NCBI GenBank assembly: GCA_009746045.1
Contig: RPFO01000131.1
Span: forward strand, 1,138,466 to 1,168,465
Reading direction: 5' to 3'
DNA length: 30,000 nucleotides
Source: Mesostigma viride
Lineage: Eukaryota > Streptophyta > Mesostigmatophyceae > Mesostigmatales > Mesostigmataceae
The notes under the pieces were generated by a model, which saw nothing but the letters and a program-made list of their open reading frames with translations, was not told the DNA's origin and made no database searches. Of this stretch, positions 20,630 through 28,006 are shown in pieces; position 1 is the stretch's first letter; every line of letters starts with the position of its first letter. A program made the translations under genes and the position numbers.

Positions 20630-20950
20630 ACCTGGGCCGCCGGCCTGCCAGGGCGGCCGGGCGGGCGGGCGGCGGCGGCTGGTATATAGCAGGGGCGGGG
20701 GCGGCGCAGCTGTCCCCAAGACCTCCGCAGTGGCCGCGGCCCAGGTACAAAGGCGCTTGGCCGGTCACTCCGGGAACATCGATCGTGGCGGTGGGGTCGG
20801 CTGAGGCCGTCCGGGTGTCCGCTCGAGGCGCTTGTACCAGAACTAGGCCCCCTTGCCGTCGTTCTTCTGCTGGCAGGTGCGCAGGTCCTTGACCATCTGC
20901 TGAGCGTCGGCCTTCTCAGCTTGCTCGTAGGCGACCCGCAGAGCGAATAA
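20630..20950 (-). pseudogene. Unidentified coding-like fragment
   Basis: One minus-strand frame reads ALRVAYEQAEKADAQQMV, KDLRTCQQKNDGKGA, a TAG, then FWYKRLERTP (about 20947-20820), which looks like real charged-helix protein sequence. It then becomes Pro/Arg-rich low complexity. The layout (helical segment, then FWYKR-like strand) is reminiscent of the LINE ORF1 C-terminus, but no direct alignment holds. It lies next to a LINE 3' end that reads the opposite way. Confidence 0.3.
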
Positions 20951-21109
20951 GATAGCAGGCTATAGCTCAAGCTACTACGGTACGTGAGGATTAATCCTTC
21001 CAGATTTCTGGCCGCGGTCTGCGCTGGTTGTCCGCTCTTTGATATAAAGGGATTGAGATGAGCGAAGTGACTCCCCAATGGGAGCACGAGTTTAATTAAT
21101 TAATTAATA
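20945..21109 (+). mobile_element. 5'-truncated LINE 3' end, type 2
   Basis: A 3' untranslated region shared with 13040-13172, then GGGATTGAGATGAGCGAAGT, hairpin CTCCC-CAAT-GGGAG (21071-21084), CACGAGTTT and a (TTAA)n tail at 21091-21109. The first hairpin is degenerate and the loop is CAAT instead of CAAC. Right after the tail a minus-strand type-1-like end may begin (ACTCC-GTGG-GGT at 21117), giving a tail-to-tail pair. Confidence 0.65.
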
Positions 21110-21179
21110 ACAGTGTACTCCGTGGGGTGGACACTCACCCCCACACTGGCATCTAGGCTGACGGCACAGTTTACAGGAT

Positions 21180-21790
21180 GCTCCGACAGGTCCTCAACGT
21201 AGCTAGGGTTTTCCAAGCGCCCGTCATCAGAGTCTTTGTATCAGGGCATGCCTCGTATTTCGGACGAGATTAGACAGCGTAGTCCATAGCATTTGTAGGA
21301 CACCTTGCTCGCACCAGCCAGGTCGACACTGACCGCCCTTGCATGGTCTGGCCGGCCCCCAGCGGCTTGGCCAGCCAGGGCGACACATTCTGACCTGGCC
21401 TGGCCCCAAGGGCATTGCCAAAAAGGTAGGGAAACATGTCACGAACTACGTACAGATGTAGTTGCTGGATGACCTACTGGTCCCAGCCCAGTTTGAATAC
21501 CGCATCCACTCTCTCTCCCTTCTCTGGACCGCCATGCAGAACAAGACGCGGTGGAAGAGGATTGTCAAGGCTCACACGCCCGACCCTGTGGGCAAACCAC
21601 CTCCCCCCAAGCGGAGGAGGCGTTTTGATGAGTAGGGTAGTTAGGACTTTTCTAGACTAGCTAGATTAGAGTTAGGTTAGTTCGACTACGCGGCTCCTTC
21701 CACCCCACCCATCCATCAAGGAATATGTGCTACATGATCTCCCAACGGAGGCATGTTATAATTTAATTTTTAATTTTACTCCGTGGCACA
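21180..21790 (+). mobile_element. LINE copy with ORF2 C-terminus, type-1 3' end
   Basis: An ORF2 C-terminal segment (21360-21635) is followed by about 100 bases of 3' untranslated region, ATGTGCTACATGATCTCC, the CAAC-loop hairpin CTCC-CAAC-GGAG (21739-21750) and an AT-rich end. The 3' untranslated region lacks the GGTGCACC/TTGCAGGAAGTAG part seen in other type-1 copies. Confidence 0.65.
21360..21635 (+). pseudogene. LINE ORF2 C-terminal fragment
   Basis: Frame from 21360 reads QRLGQPGRHILTWPGPK, then KKVGKHVTNYVQM, an in-frame TAG at 21459-21461, then LLDDLLVPAQFEYRIHSLSL, WTAMQNKTRWKRIVKAHTP, and ends PKRRRRFDE at TAG 21633-21635. A second copy on the minus strand at 24145-23845 keeps the same order (LGQPGRHILTWPGPK, VPAQFEHRISSLSL, AMQNKKRWQTIVQAHTP). 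The type-2 ORF2 has the matching SVIWNKMMDKAKWAQVIEDN, which ties this fragment to the RT protein. The basic C-terminus could bind nucleic acid. Only one stop breaks 91 codons, so this copy is fairly young. Confidence 0.7.
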
Positions 21791-21935
21791 TGTGCTTATG
21801 CTCATTAAAAAAATTAAATTAAAGTATATAACATCATGATGACTCCGTGGGGAGATCATGTAGCACATGTTCCTTGCTGCAATTAATGGATGGAGGTGGG
21901 CGCGAAGCCGCGAGACCTAACTAAGCTAACTCTTG
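21668..21935. repeat. Imperfect palindrome of two head-on LINE 3' ends
   Basis: The left arm (about 21675-21790) and the reverse complement of the right arm (about 21820-21930) share GTTAG-TTAGTT, CGCGGCT, CCATCCAT, CAAGGAA-ATGTGCTACAT, GATCTCCC-ACGGAG and ATGTTATA. Each arm carries the CAAC/CCAC-loop hairpin (21739-21750, 21843-21854), and the two AT-rich tails meet in the middle. It could form a cruciform of more than 100 bp per arm. Confidence 0.75.
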
Positions 21936-22014
21936 TTAATTAATTAATAAATTAGAAACATAACTCCGTTGGGAGTACATGTAGCACATATCCCTGAGAA
22001 GGGGCATATGGCTT

Positions 22015-23739
22015 TTAACCCTTAAATCGTCACGGGTCCGTTATAATGGTCCCAGTCGAACTGGGACCATTTAAACGGACCGAGTTTGTGGCAGAACTGG
22101 GCGCCGCGCCACTTTGAATTTAACGGTCAACTCGACGGATCCTGAAAGCTGGCCACGTGGCCTATCCGCAGCACTTCTCAGACCGTCCATCGGACACTTG
22201 GCCAGGGTGCTACGCGCTTGCAAGTCCAGGGGGGTACCATGGTCGAACGAAGACGACGTGCATAAAAATAATTTTGTCGTGCATGCAATATTCCGGCTAT
22301 GGCGAAGCAAAAGATGATTGGGGCAGGAGCACGGATGATCAGATTGCGCTGAAATTTTGTGGAAATATTATTTATGTCATAAACATGCTGCATACCTAGC
22401 TGCGGAACAGATAGAAATGCGAATGTAGGCTTCGGAGCAATTTTTCCTTGCGGCAGCTCGTTAGGGCGGCCAGGCGATGAGCATGCCAGGGCTACGTCAT
22501 TAATCGCAGCGAAAGTCCATTTGTTTGCGCACTGATGCAATATATAAATTGTTTTTAGCATTTGTGGTTAGTGGCGTGTTGAAAAAAGCCGCGGTGGATA
22601 CATCTACAATGTGGGGGTGCTGGCTCCCGCAAGCAAGGTAACGTCCGGTCTCCAGCTGGTACGTATTTGAGCGCTGGCGTCTTGTAAGAACCCAGTATAT
22701 ATAGTTTAACGTTTGGCACTTGTTCGTAGGCTTGTACTAGAAGGTTTGTAATCGTTTTTATGTGGTTTGCTGCTTCTTTGCACAGGCTTGTCAATTGGTT
22801 GGTGTACGCCAATGTCGGGCAGATTTTAGCCCATATTCACTTCCGTTCAGCCAATATTAGCCTCATGGTGGTGAGAACACGGTCGGGGTCGTTCATGGAT
22901 AAGATATATGTAATACCAAGGTGATTATCCCTCGCTCATGCAGGTCGAAAGTAGTGTTTCCATGGCAAGCTTTCTGCACCACTTCATGTCTTGCTAGCTT
23001 CTTGTTGTGTGCTCCTTGCAAGCTAGAAACATGACCCTGCTGGCATGGCAGCATGTCCAGCTTAAACCATTTGTTTTTCTCATCATTGACAACACTTTAG
23101 GGGTGCTTTTTTATACCTTTGCTGCACTAGTAATCTCCACCTTGCTATGCCTCCTCCTTGCGACCGTCCGTGTGCGTATGGTTGATTGCACAAGCTTTAT
23201 ACCCAATGCATAGAATGGCAGTAGCTCTGTATGCTGGGGCTGTGCATTTGGATGCATTTGTGGTTGTTTATGATGATGTTGGCCAGGTTGCCACAAAGAA
23301 ACTATACGGTAGTGCTAGCGAAACACACCCTAAAAACTGGGGCCGTTATAACGGACTGAGTTATTTTGGGCATTTTGCTAGCTGTGGTAGGCAGCTCTCT
23401 GCCATTTCATGATGTGAGTGCATCTATGCCATGCCTGTGAGTATAGCAAACTACCTTTGAAGGGCCAAGCCCAACTGATTTGTATAAATGGTTTATATTG
23501 CATGGTATAGGTCTCATACCCTTTTTTTTTGGTACCCCCTTGGGGGGCATGCTATTTATAGCACCCTTGGAGCATGGAAATGTGACCAACAACATGACCC
23601 CATCAAAACTTGATATAAAAGCATGCTTGGATACAAGGGTGGGCCAGAAAATGTTATTGGGCTTGATACTAGCGTGTTTGCAAAGATAGGTCAACTCAGT
23701 CCGTTCTCGTGGTCCCAGTCAAGACGGTTTAAGGGTTAA
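22015..23739. mobile_element. piggyBac-like element, 1717 bp, with TTAA target duplication
   Basis: TTAA at 22015-22018 and 23736-23739 flanks an insert (22019-23735) whose ends start CCCTTAAATCGTC on the left and, inverted, CCCTTAAACCGTC on the right (12 of 13 match). TTAA target duplication and ends beginning CCC are the hallmarks of the piggyBac superfamily. The subterminal blocks ACTGGGACC and AACGGAC-GAGTT are also inverted between ends. The left end carries an extra hairpin (GGTCCGTT, GGTCCCAGT-CGA-ACTGGGACC, AACGGACC at 22035-22083). No transposase motif was recognised in any frame, so it is probably a non-autonomous or decayed copy. The insertion is younger than the LINE it interrupts. 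Confidence 0.85.
23328..23362 (+). repeat. Internal copy of the piggyBac-like terminal sequence
   Basis: CCCTAAAAACTGGGGCC followed by GTTATAACGGACTGAGTT resembles the terminal/subterminal sequence (CCCTTAAA, ACTGGGACC, AACGGACTGAGTT) in the orientation of the left end, 374 bases inside the right end. It contains the perfect palindrome CCGTTATAACGG (23343-23354). No TTAA lies next to it. Confidence 0.65.
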
Positions 23740-23844
23740 TACATTCTGGGCTACTTCCTGCAAGGGTGGGAATGTAAGCTACCCTTGCTCTAGGTGCACC
23801 AGGGCACCTGCACCCTCAACTCTAATTAGCTAATCTATAAAATC

Positions 23845-24145
23845 CTAACTACTACTCTGCAAAGCGCCCCTTCCTCCTGGGGGGGCGCAGGAGGGGGGCT
23901 TGCCCACAGGGGCTGGCGTGTGAGCCTGGACAATCGTCTGCCACCTCTTCTTGTTCTGCATAGCAGTCCCAGCAAGAGAGAGGGAGGAAATGCGGTGTTC
24001 AAACTGAGCTGGGACCACTAGGTCAGCCAGCAACTGCTGTGTATATAGTTCATGGCAGGTTTACCCATCTTTCTAGGAATGTTCTTGGGGCCAGGCCAGG
24101 TCAGGATGTGCCGCCCTGGCTGGCCCAGCCGCTGGGGGCCGGCCA
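23845..24145 (-). pseudogene. LINE ORF2 C-terminal fragment, second copy
   Basis: Reads QRLGQPGRHILTWPGPK, NIPRKMGKPAMNY (24135-24050), shifts frame near 24035, then LADLVVPAQFEHRISSLSL, TAMQNKKRWQTIVQAHTP, PVGKPPS (24033-23890). The C-terminal PKRRRRFDE of the 21.4-kb copy is replaced by a frameshifted Gly/Ser-rich end. Both copies therefore mark the same ORF2 end. Confidence 0.7.
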
Positions 24146-24249
24146 GCTAGACCGAGGTCGGTTTCGACCTCACTGGTGCTATGCTCATGATACGCAAGAA
24201 CTTACTTACTTACTCACATACATAAACCTTAATTGTTTTGGCCATTAAC

Positions 24250-24322
24250 CCCGGCCGATATGCAATTAATTAATGCTAATGAGAATTAATGAAATTGCAA
24301 TTAATGAATTAATGCTAATGAG
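24250..24322. repeat. Short AT-rich direct repeat at a LINE 5' border
   Basis: AATTAATGCTAATGAGAA occurs at about 24267 and 24307, separated by AATGAAATTGC-type sequence. The second copy abuts the first homologous base of the ORF1-only LINE. It may be pre-existing target DNA or a product of insertion. Confidence 0.55.
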
Positions 24323-25120
24323 AACGCGCTGGCTGCTGAGCTCCCCACCATCCCCACCGCCACCGCCACCCTCCTCGCCTCCACCCCCCCCCCCTCCGTC
24401 TCCACCGACTCCATCACCGCCCAGCTCCGCGACATCGACCAGCGCCTCAAGGATAATGCAATCGCTATCGAGGTCTTGCAGAACACAGCAGGCCTCACCG
24501 CCCAGGCAGTGAAGGACATTGCCGCCAAGCCAGCCCCGGCTGGCCTGGCCGGCGATGCTCCTCCCATCACGACCTGGGCGGACATGCTTAAGCAACATAC
24601 CACCTCCACCACCTCCGCCGTCGCAGCCCAGCTCCAGCGGCAGACGCTTGACCTCCGCGAGGAGGCCGAGCTCGCCAAGCGCAGCCTCAACGTCATTGTC
24701 AAGAATCTCAAGATGGAGGAAGGTGAGAATTCCGAGAAGCTTGCGCGTGCTTTTGAGAGAGAAATCCTTGATCGCATGGGCCTTACTGGTGAGATCGAGC
24801 TGGCCGCCCACCGCCTTCCCCGCGCGCGGGGTAAGGCCGGGCCGCCCCCGCTCCTTCTCACCTTTAAGACCCCGGCGGACAAGATTTCTTTTCTCAGACG
24901 CCGCAAGCGGCTCGAGAAGACTCTCTTCACCCTTGACGACGACTTGACCCTGGCACAGCAACAACGGCGACGGGAGCTATGGTCGACCTACCTCCAGCTC
25001 CGGCAGACCAAGGCGGGCCAGCCGGTGTACTGGAAGGGGGCGGCCATCTACGTCGGCCACAAGCCCTGGCAAGCGACCCCCTCGACCACCGCGGCCCCAG
25101 CAACTCCAGCCCCAGCCTAG
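24308..25120 (+). CDS. LINE ORF1 nucleic-acid-binding protein, 5'-truncated, 270 codons open
   Basis: Open from 24308 to the TAG ending at 25120, with no usable ATG at the left end, so the N-terminus is missing. Residues 1-35 are Thr/Pro-rich. Then come SITAQLRDIDQRLKDNAIAI and LQNTAGLTAQAVKDIAA (about 38-75), probably helical. Residues 110-126 (LDLREEAELAKRS) lead into LNVIVKNL (127-134) and PPLLLTF (180-186), resembling the RNP2 and RNP1 strands of the L1-type ORF1 RRM. FLRRRKRLEKTLFTLDDDLTLAQQQRRREL (195-224) and VYWKGAAIYVGHKPW match the ORF1 C-terminal domain pattern (basic strand, acidic 'DLT..Q', aromatic end). ORF1 proteins coat LINE RNA and help retrotransposition. There is no internal stop, in contrast to the other copies at 8985-10007 and 13378-13590. 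The family is inferred by pattern. Confidence 0.75.
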   Translation: MNANENALAAELPTIPTATATLLASTPPPSVSTDSITAQLRDIDQRLKDNAIAIEVLQNTAGLTAQAVKDIAAKPAPAGLAGDAPPITTWADMLKQHTTSTTSAVAAQLQRQTLDLREEAELAKRSLNVIVKNLKMEEGENSEKLARAFEREILDRMGLTGEIELAAHRLPRARGKAGPPPLLLTFKTPADKISFLRRRKRLEKTLFTLDDDLTLAQQQRRRELWSTYLQLRQTKAGQPVYWKGAAIYVGHKPWQATPSTTAAPATPAPA

Positions 25121-25565
25121 GGGAATACAGCAGTAGTGTAGAATAGTTAGACAGTGGCCTTGTACATGCCCGCCTACTACAGGCACTATACCAGCTGAGG
25201 CCTAGCCTTTTTAGTCCTGTACATGTGTGCCTATGATGAGCCACCCTCCAGATGATGCCTAGCTTTATTTAATTATGCAGTGCCCATGCAGGGAGTAACT
25301 CCCTGCTGAGCAGCCATGCCCTAGCTTTTTGTATAGCTATGCTGATCTTCCCCCCCATGACAGGCTCCCCCTTCGCTGGGCATAGCTTGAAGATCATGGG
25401 GATGCAAGTGCCCTGGTGCACCTAGAGCAAGGGTCCTTTACATCCCCACCCTTGCAGGAAGTAGCTTAGGATGTATGATAGGCCATATGCCCCTTTCTCA
25501 AGGGCTATGTGCTACATATACTCCCAACGGAGTTATGTTACAATTCAATTCAATTCAATTCAATG
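24308..25565 (+). mobile_element. ORF1-only LINE copy, best preserved, type-1 3' end
   Basis: An open ORF1 (24308-25120) is followed by a 3' untranslated region of about 400 bp, hairpin ACTCC-CAAC-GGAGT (25520-25533) and an (AATTC)n tail at 25541-25565. Inside the 3' untranslated region are a perfect 9-bp stem GCAGGGAGT/ACTCCCTGC (25288-25306) and TGATCTTC/GAAGATCA (25343-25396). The last 150 bases match the copies that end in ORF2. No RT sequence separates ORF1 from the 3' end. Confidence 0.8.
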
Positions 25566-25945
25566 AGTTAACTGCCCACACTGTGCATGTAGTTCCTGTC
25601 CTCTCCTTTGGTACCCATGTGACGTAGTCTACGTGATAATAAATTACTTCCCGTCAGTATTAAATTTTTTTACTCCACCATTTGCTAACAGATTTATCGC
25701 TGTTTATAACCCAAGCTACGAGAGTGTACCCTAGAACCATTAAAAACTTGGACCCAGGTGCGTTGGAAGGCAGCACACGCGCCACACTGTGCGCTACCCA
25801 CTGGTAGCGCATGTATCACCGACCTCAGTCGCAAGACCCATCAGCAACCTGCAGTCCTGCACGGCCAAAACACTGGCACAGCGTCATGAAAATGCACTAG
25901 TAGTGTGAATATAAAATATCTTCCATGGTGCCGCCCACCTCTTGG
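25566..25945. other. 3' flank of the mTERF gene
   Basis: About 380 bases between the LINE tail and the stop of the mTERF gene. It should contain that gene's 3' untranslated region on the minus strand, but no TGTAA or AATAAA in a convincing position was found. Confidence 0.4.
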
Positions 25946-28006
25946 CTACTCGGGGCGCTTGGGCACAAGCCAGTGCATGGACGTGCCTAGCCTAGGTATG
26001 CTGAAGCTGAGGGCCTGCGGGCACGCATAGATGATGTTGGGAATATCGTCGTCGGTCGCGCCGCCAAACTCTTTGATGAACTTCACCGCAGGGGCGACCT
26101 GCTGCTCGATGGACAGGAGGAACACCTCAGGGAACCTATGGAGGCGACAGGTGGCAGCGATGCATGCACCGAGCCATGCCAACAATCAGTTAGCAAATCC
26201 ATGCATATGGCGTTGGCATACCATGGGTTCAGGCTTAAAAGGATTCACAAGGAGACTCAATTGAAAAAATTATCGGAATACTACGGCTTCACAAGGCAGC
26301 CCCTTAAGATTAGGAAAATGCTGTAATACGTTGGTATGATACAATACCACAGACACCAGAGCATTTTGCTCCCTTGATAGGCAAGGGGCTTGCATGGCAG
26401 AGGTTTCATGCGCGTCCAGCTACACATGCGGGGGGACATTGGGAGCCGGTTTACCGTGGGTTTTCGGTGGGCGGTAGACGTGGCAAAGGAAACTGACAGC
26501 GCTTGGGAGGAGGCATAGGGAGGGCGGGGAAGCATGCCAAAGGGAGGAGCAAATGGAAGTTTAAAAAGGTGGCGGCGTTGCAAGCAAGGAGGGGAAGGGC
26601 TGGCGGATCAACAGGAGGACAGGGTCAACAGGGGGTCAAGTGTGGCAGAACTCAGGACTGGCGACATGGCATCGAGGACGGGTGCCACCTGCGATAACAG
26701 GGAATGCTCACGCGACCACAATCTGGTGCTAAGAAGTGGATGAAGTGCTCCACCGTCGCAGCAACCGGGCTATTGTAAGTATAAGTAAAAAGTCATGCGC
26801 GCAGCTTTTGAAACCGGTTGTGGATGAGTCTCCACAAGGAAATGATGGGCGCCGCAGCTGCGTGGTGGCCCTAAGTGGTCCAAAGCTATGGCCACTAAAG
26901 AGATTACCGGTTTCTTATGAAAGGGGATCATGTAATTGGGTGTAAACCAGGAAGGGAAATGGGCGAGCAGCAGACGAAATCATGCGACTCTACGCTTGGC
27001 GCTTCTAGACGATGTCACTTCTTGCCGCACAGAACTCCGGGGGAACTCCCTGAACGGGGGGGGGGGGGGCTCTGACAGAAACGCAATCAGAGGATACACG
27101 AGCCACCCGGTACATTATCAACTGTAGCAATCGCGACTACATGTAACCGCACAGGGTGTAGTCATGAGGAAGGTTTGTATTCCTAGTGATGGTGGGTATT
27201 CTAGTGCCTACTGGTCGACATACGGGCAGGTATACTAGTGCCTACTGGTGGACCAACTGGTGGGTATACCGGTGCCGTAATGCAGTGCCCTAATGCATTG
27301 TCGCCCATACTGCTGAGTCCTGAAAACCTTGGGCACAGAGTAGCAGTTGGAAACAACAGAGACGTTTGTGACCATCGGACTGTCATCTGCTCTTCCATCT
27401 GGCTGCTACAGGGAGGAAAAGCCAGCGCAGTATCTTGTTAGTTAGTATCTAGTATGTGCGTGCTAATAATGTACTAGTAAAATTTAATGAGCAGTATCTC
27501 GCACGTTACCTGGTTAATATCTTCCTCATTTGCTCCTTCTGCAACCTCAGCTGCTGCTGCAAGAAGCGGGACATGGGCTCCAGCTCCTTGTCAACGTCCA
27601 TCACGAGGATACGCGGGCACCGGGAGACGAGAAGCGGGAGGTCGTCCGGGTCCACCCCGGCGTCGAACAGGACGTCGATCGCGCGCGCGAGCTGCCGATC
27701 AATATCCGCATTGAATATTTCTGGCTCGACCTGCGTGATTCGAGAGACTTCGTCGGGCGGGAGCCCGATAGTGGACAGGAAACGCGTCGCCAACAACCGT
27801 TGGTCTGTATCGCCGCCTTCAGCCCTCGATCTGAGAATGAATCTCTCCTTGTTTGGGGGTTTGGGCACCTGGGCTCTCAATCTTTTAGCATCGAACTTGC
27901 GAGCTGGGGCGAACTTTTGCGGGACCCGTTGGGCTCGAGGGTTTGCAGGGGTACCCGCACACCCAGACACGCTTATTGAACACGCGCGTAAAGCAATTGC
28001 CATCAT
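25946..28006 (-). CDS. mTERF-family protein, two exons, 228 aa
   Basis: Exon 1 is 28006-27510 and exon 2 is 26135-25946 (687 nt in total, in frame). The start is ATG 28006, the first of two adjacent Met codons. Residues 1-55 are Arg/Ala/Ser-rich with few acidic residues, like an organelle transit peptide. From about residue 70 there are three or four mTERF-type helical repeats: TRFLSTIGLPPDEVSRI, AIDVLFDAGVDPDDLPLLVSR with CPRIL, RKILTRFPEVFLLSIEQQV, and VKFIKEFGGATDDDIPNII with CPQALSFS. The Pro-containing 'P.(v/i)..' positions are kept. mTERF proteins bind nucleic acids in mitochondria and plastids and affect organelle transcription or RNA. It is shorter than most (often 300-400 aa), so it may be a small family member or lack a 3' exon. 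The splice joins the repeat exactly at LT-RF. Confidence 0.8.
26136..27509 (-). other. Intron of the mTERF gene (1374 bp)
   Basis: Donor CCAG|GTAACG (intron from 27509). Acceptor CGCCTCCATAG|G (intron ends 26136). A TGCTAACTGA branch-site candidate lies about 50 bases upstream (26196-26187). The phase is AG|G, restoring Arg. Inside are a run of 14 G (27056-27069) and a 33-bp repeat with CTAGTGCCTACTGGT at about 27201 and 27234. No other exon is needed. ORFs within it are unconvincing. Confidence 0.75.

Larger units (their letters stand above)
21936..24190 (-). mobile_element. LINE copy (type 1) split by a piggyBac-like element
   Basis: Minus-strand order: an ORF2 C-terminus (24145-23845), then a 3' untranslated region with GGTGCACCTAGAGCAAGGGT and TTGCAGGAAGTAGCCCAGAA (23835-23740). 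A foreign 1.7-kb insert follows at a TTAA, then GCCATATGCCCCTTCTCAGG, hairpin ACTCC-CAAC-GGAGT (21976-21963) and an AATTAATTAA tail (21954-21936). Joining the sequence across the insert restores the same string seen uninterrupted at 8745-8800 and 25440-25500. Confidence 0.8.

Noticed and set aside
22071-23694. ORFs inside the piggyBac-like element as a transposase
   Set aside because: All are under 130 codons, on both strands, and lack the conserved Asp-containing blocks of piggyBac transposases.
24266-24964. Minus-strand ORFs of 209-232 codons
   Set aside because: Antisense shadows of the open ORF1. The sense frame carries the conserved motifs shared with two other copies.
26503-27127. Plus-strand ORFs within the mTERF intron as genes
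   Set aside because: They are short (63-69 codons), with no domain, and lie in the intron of a well-supported splice model.
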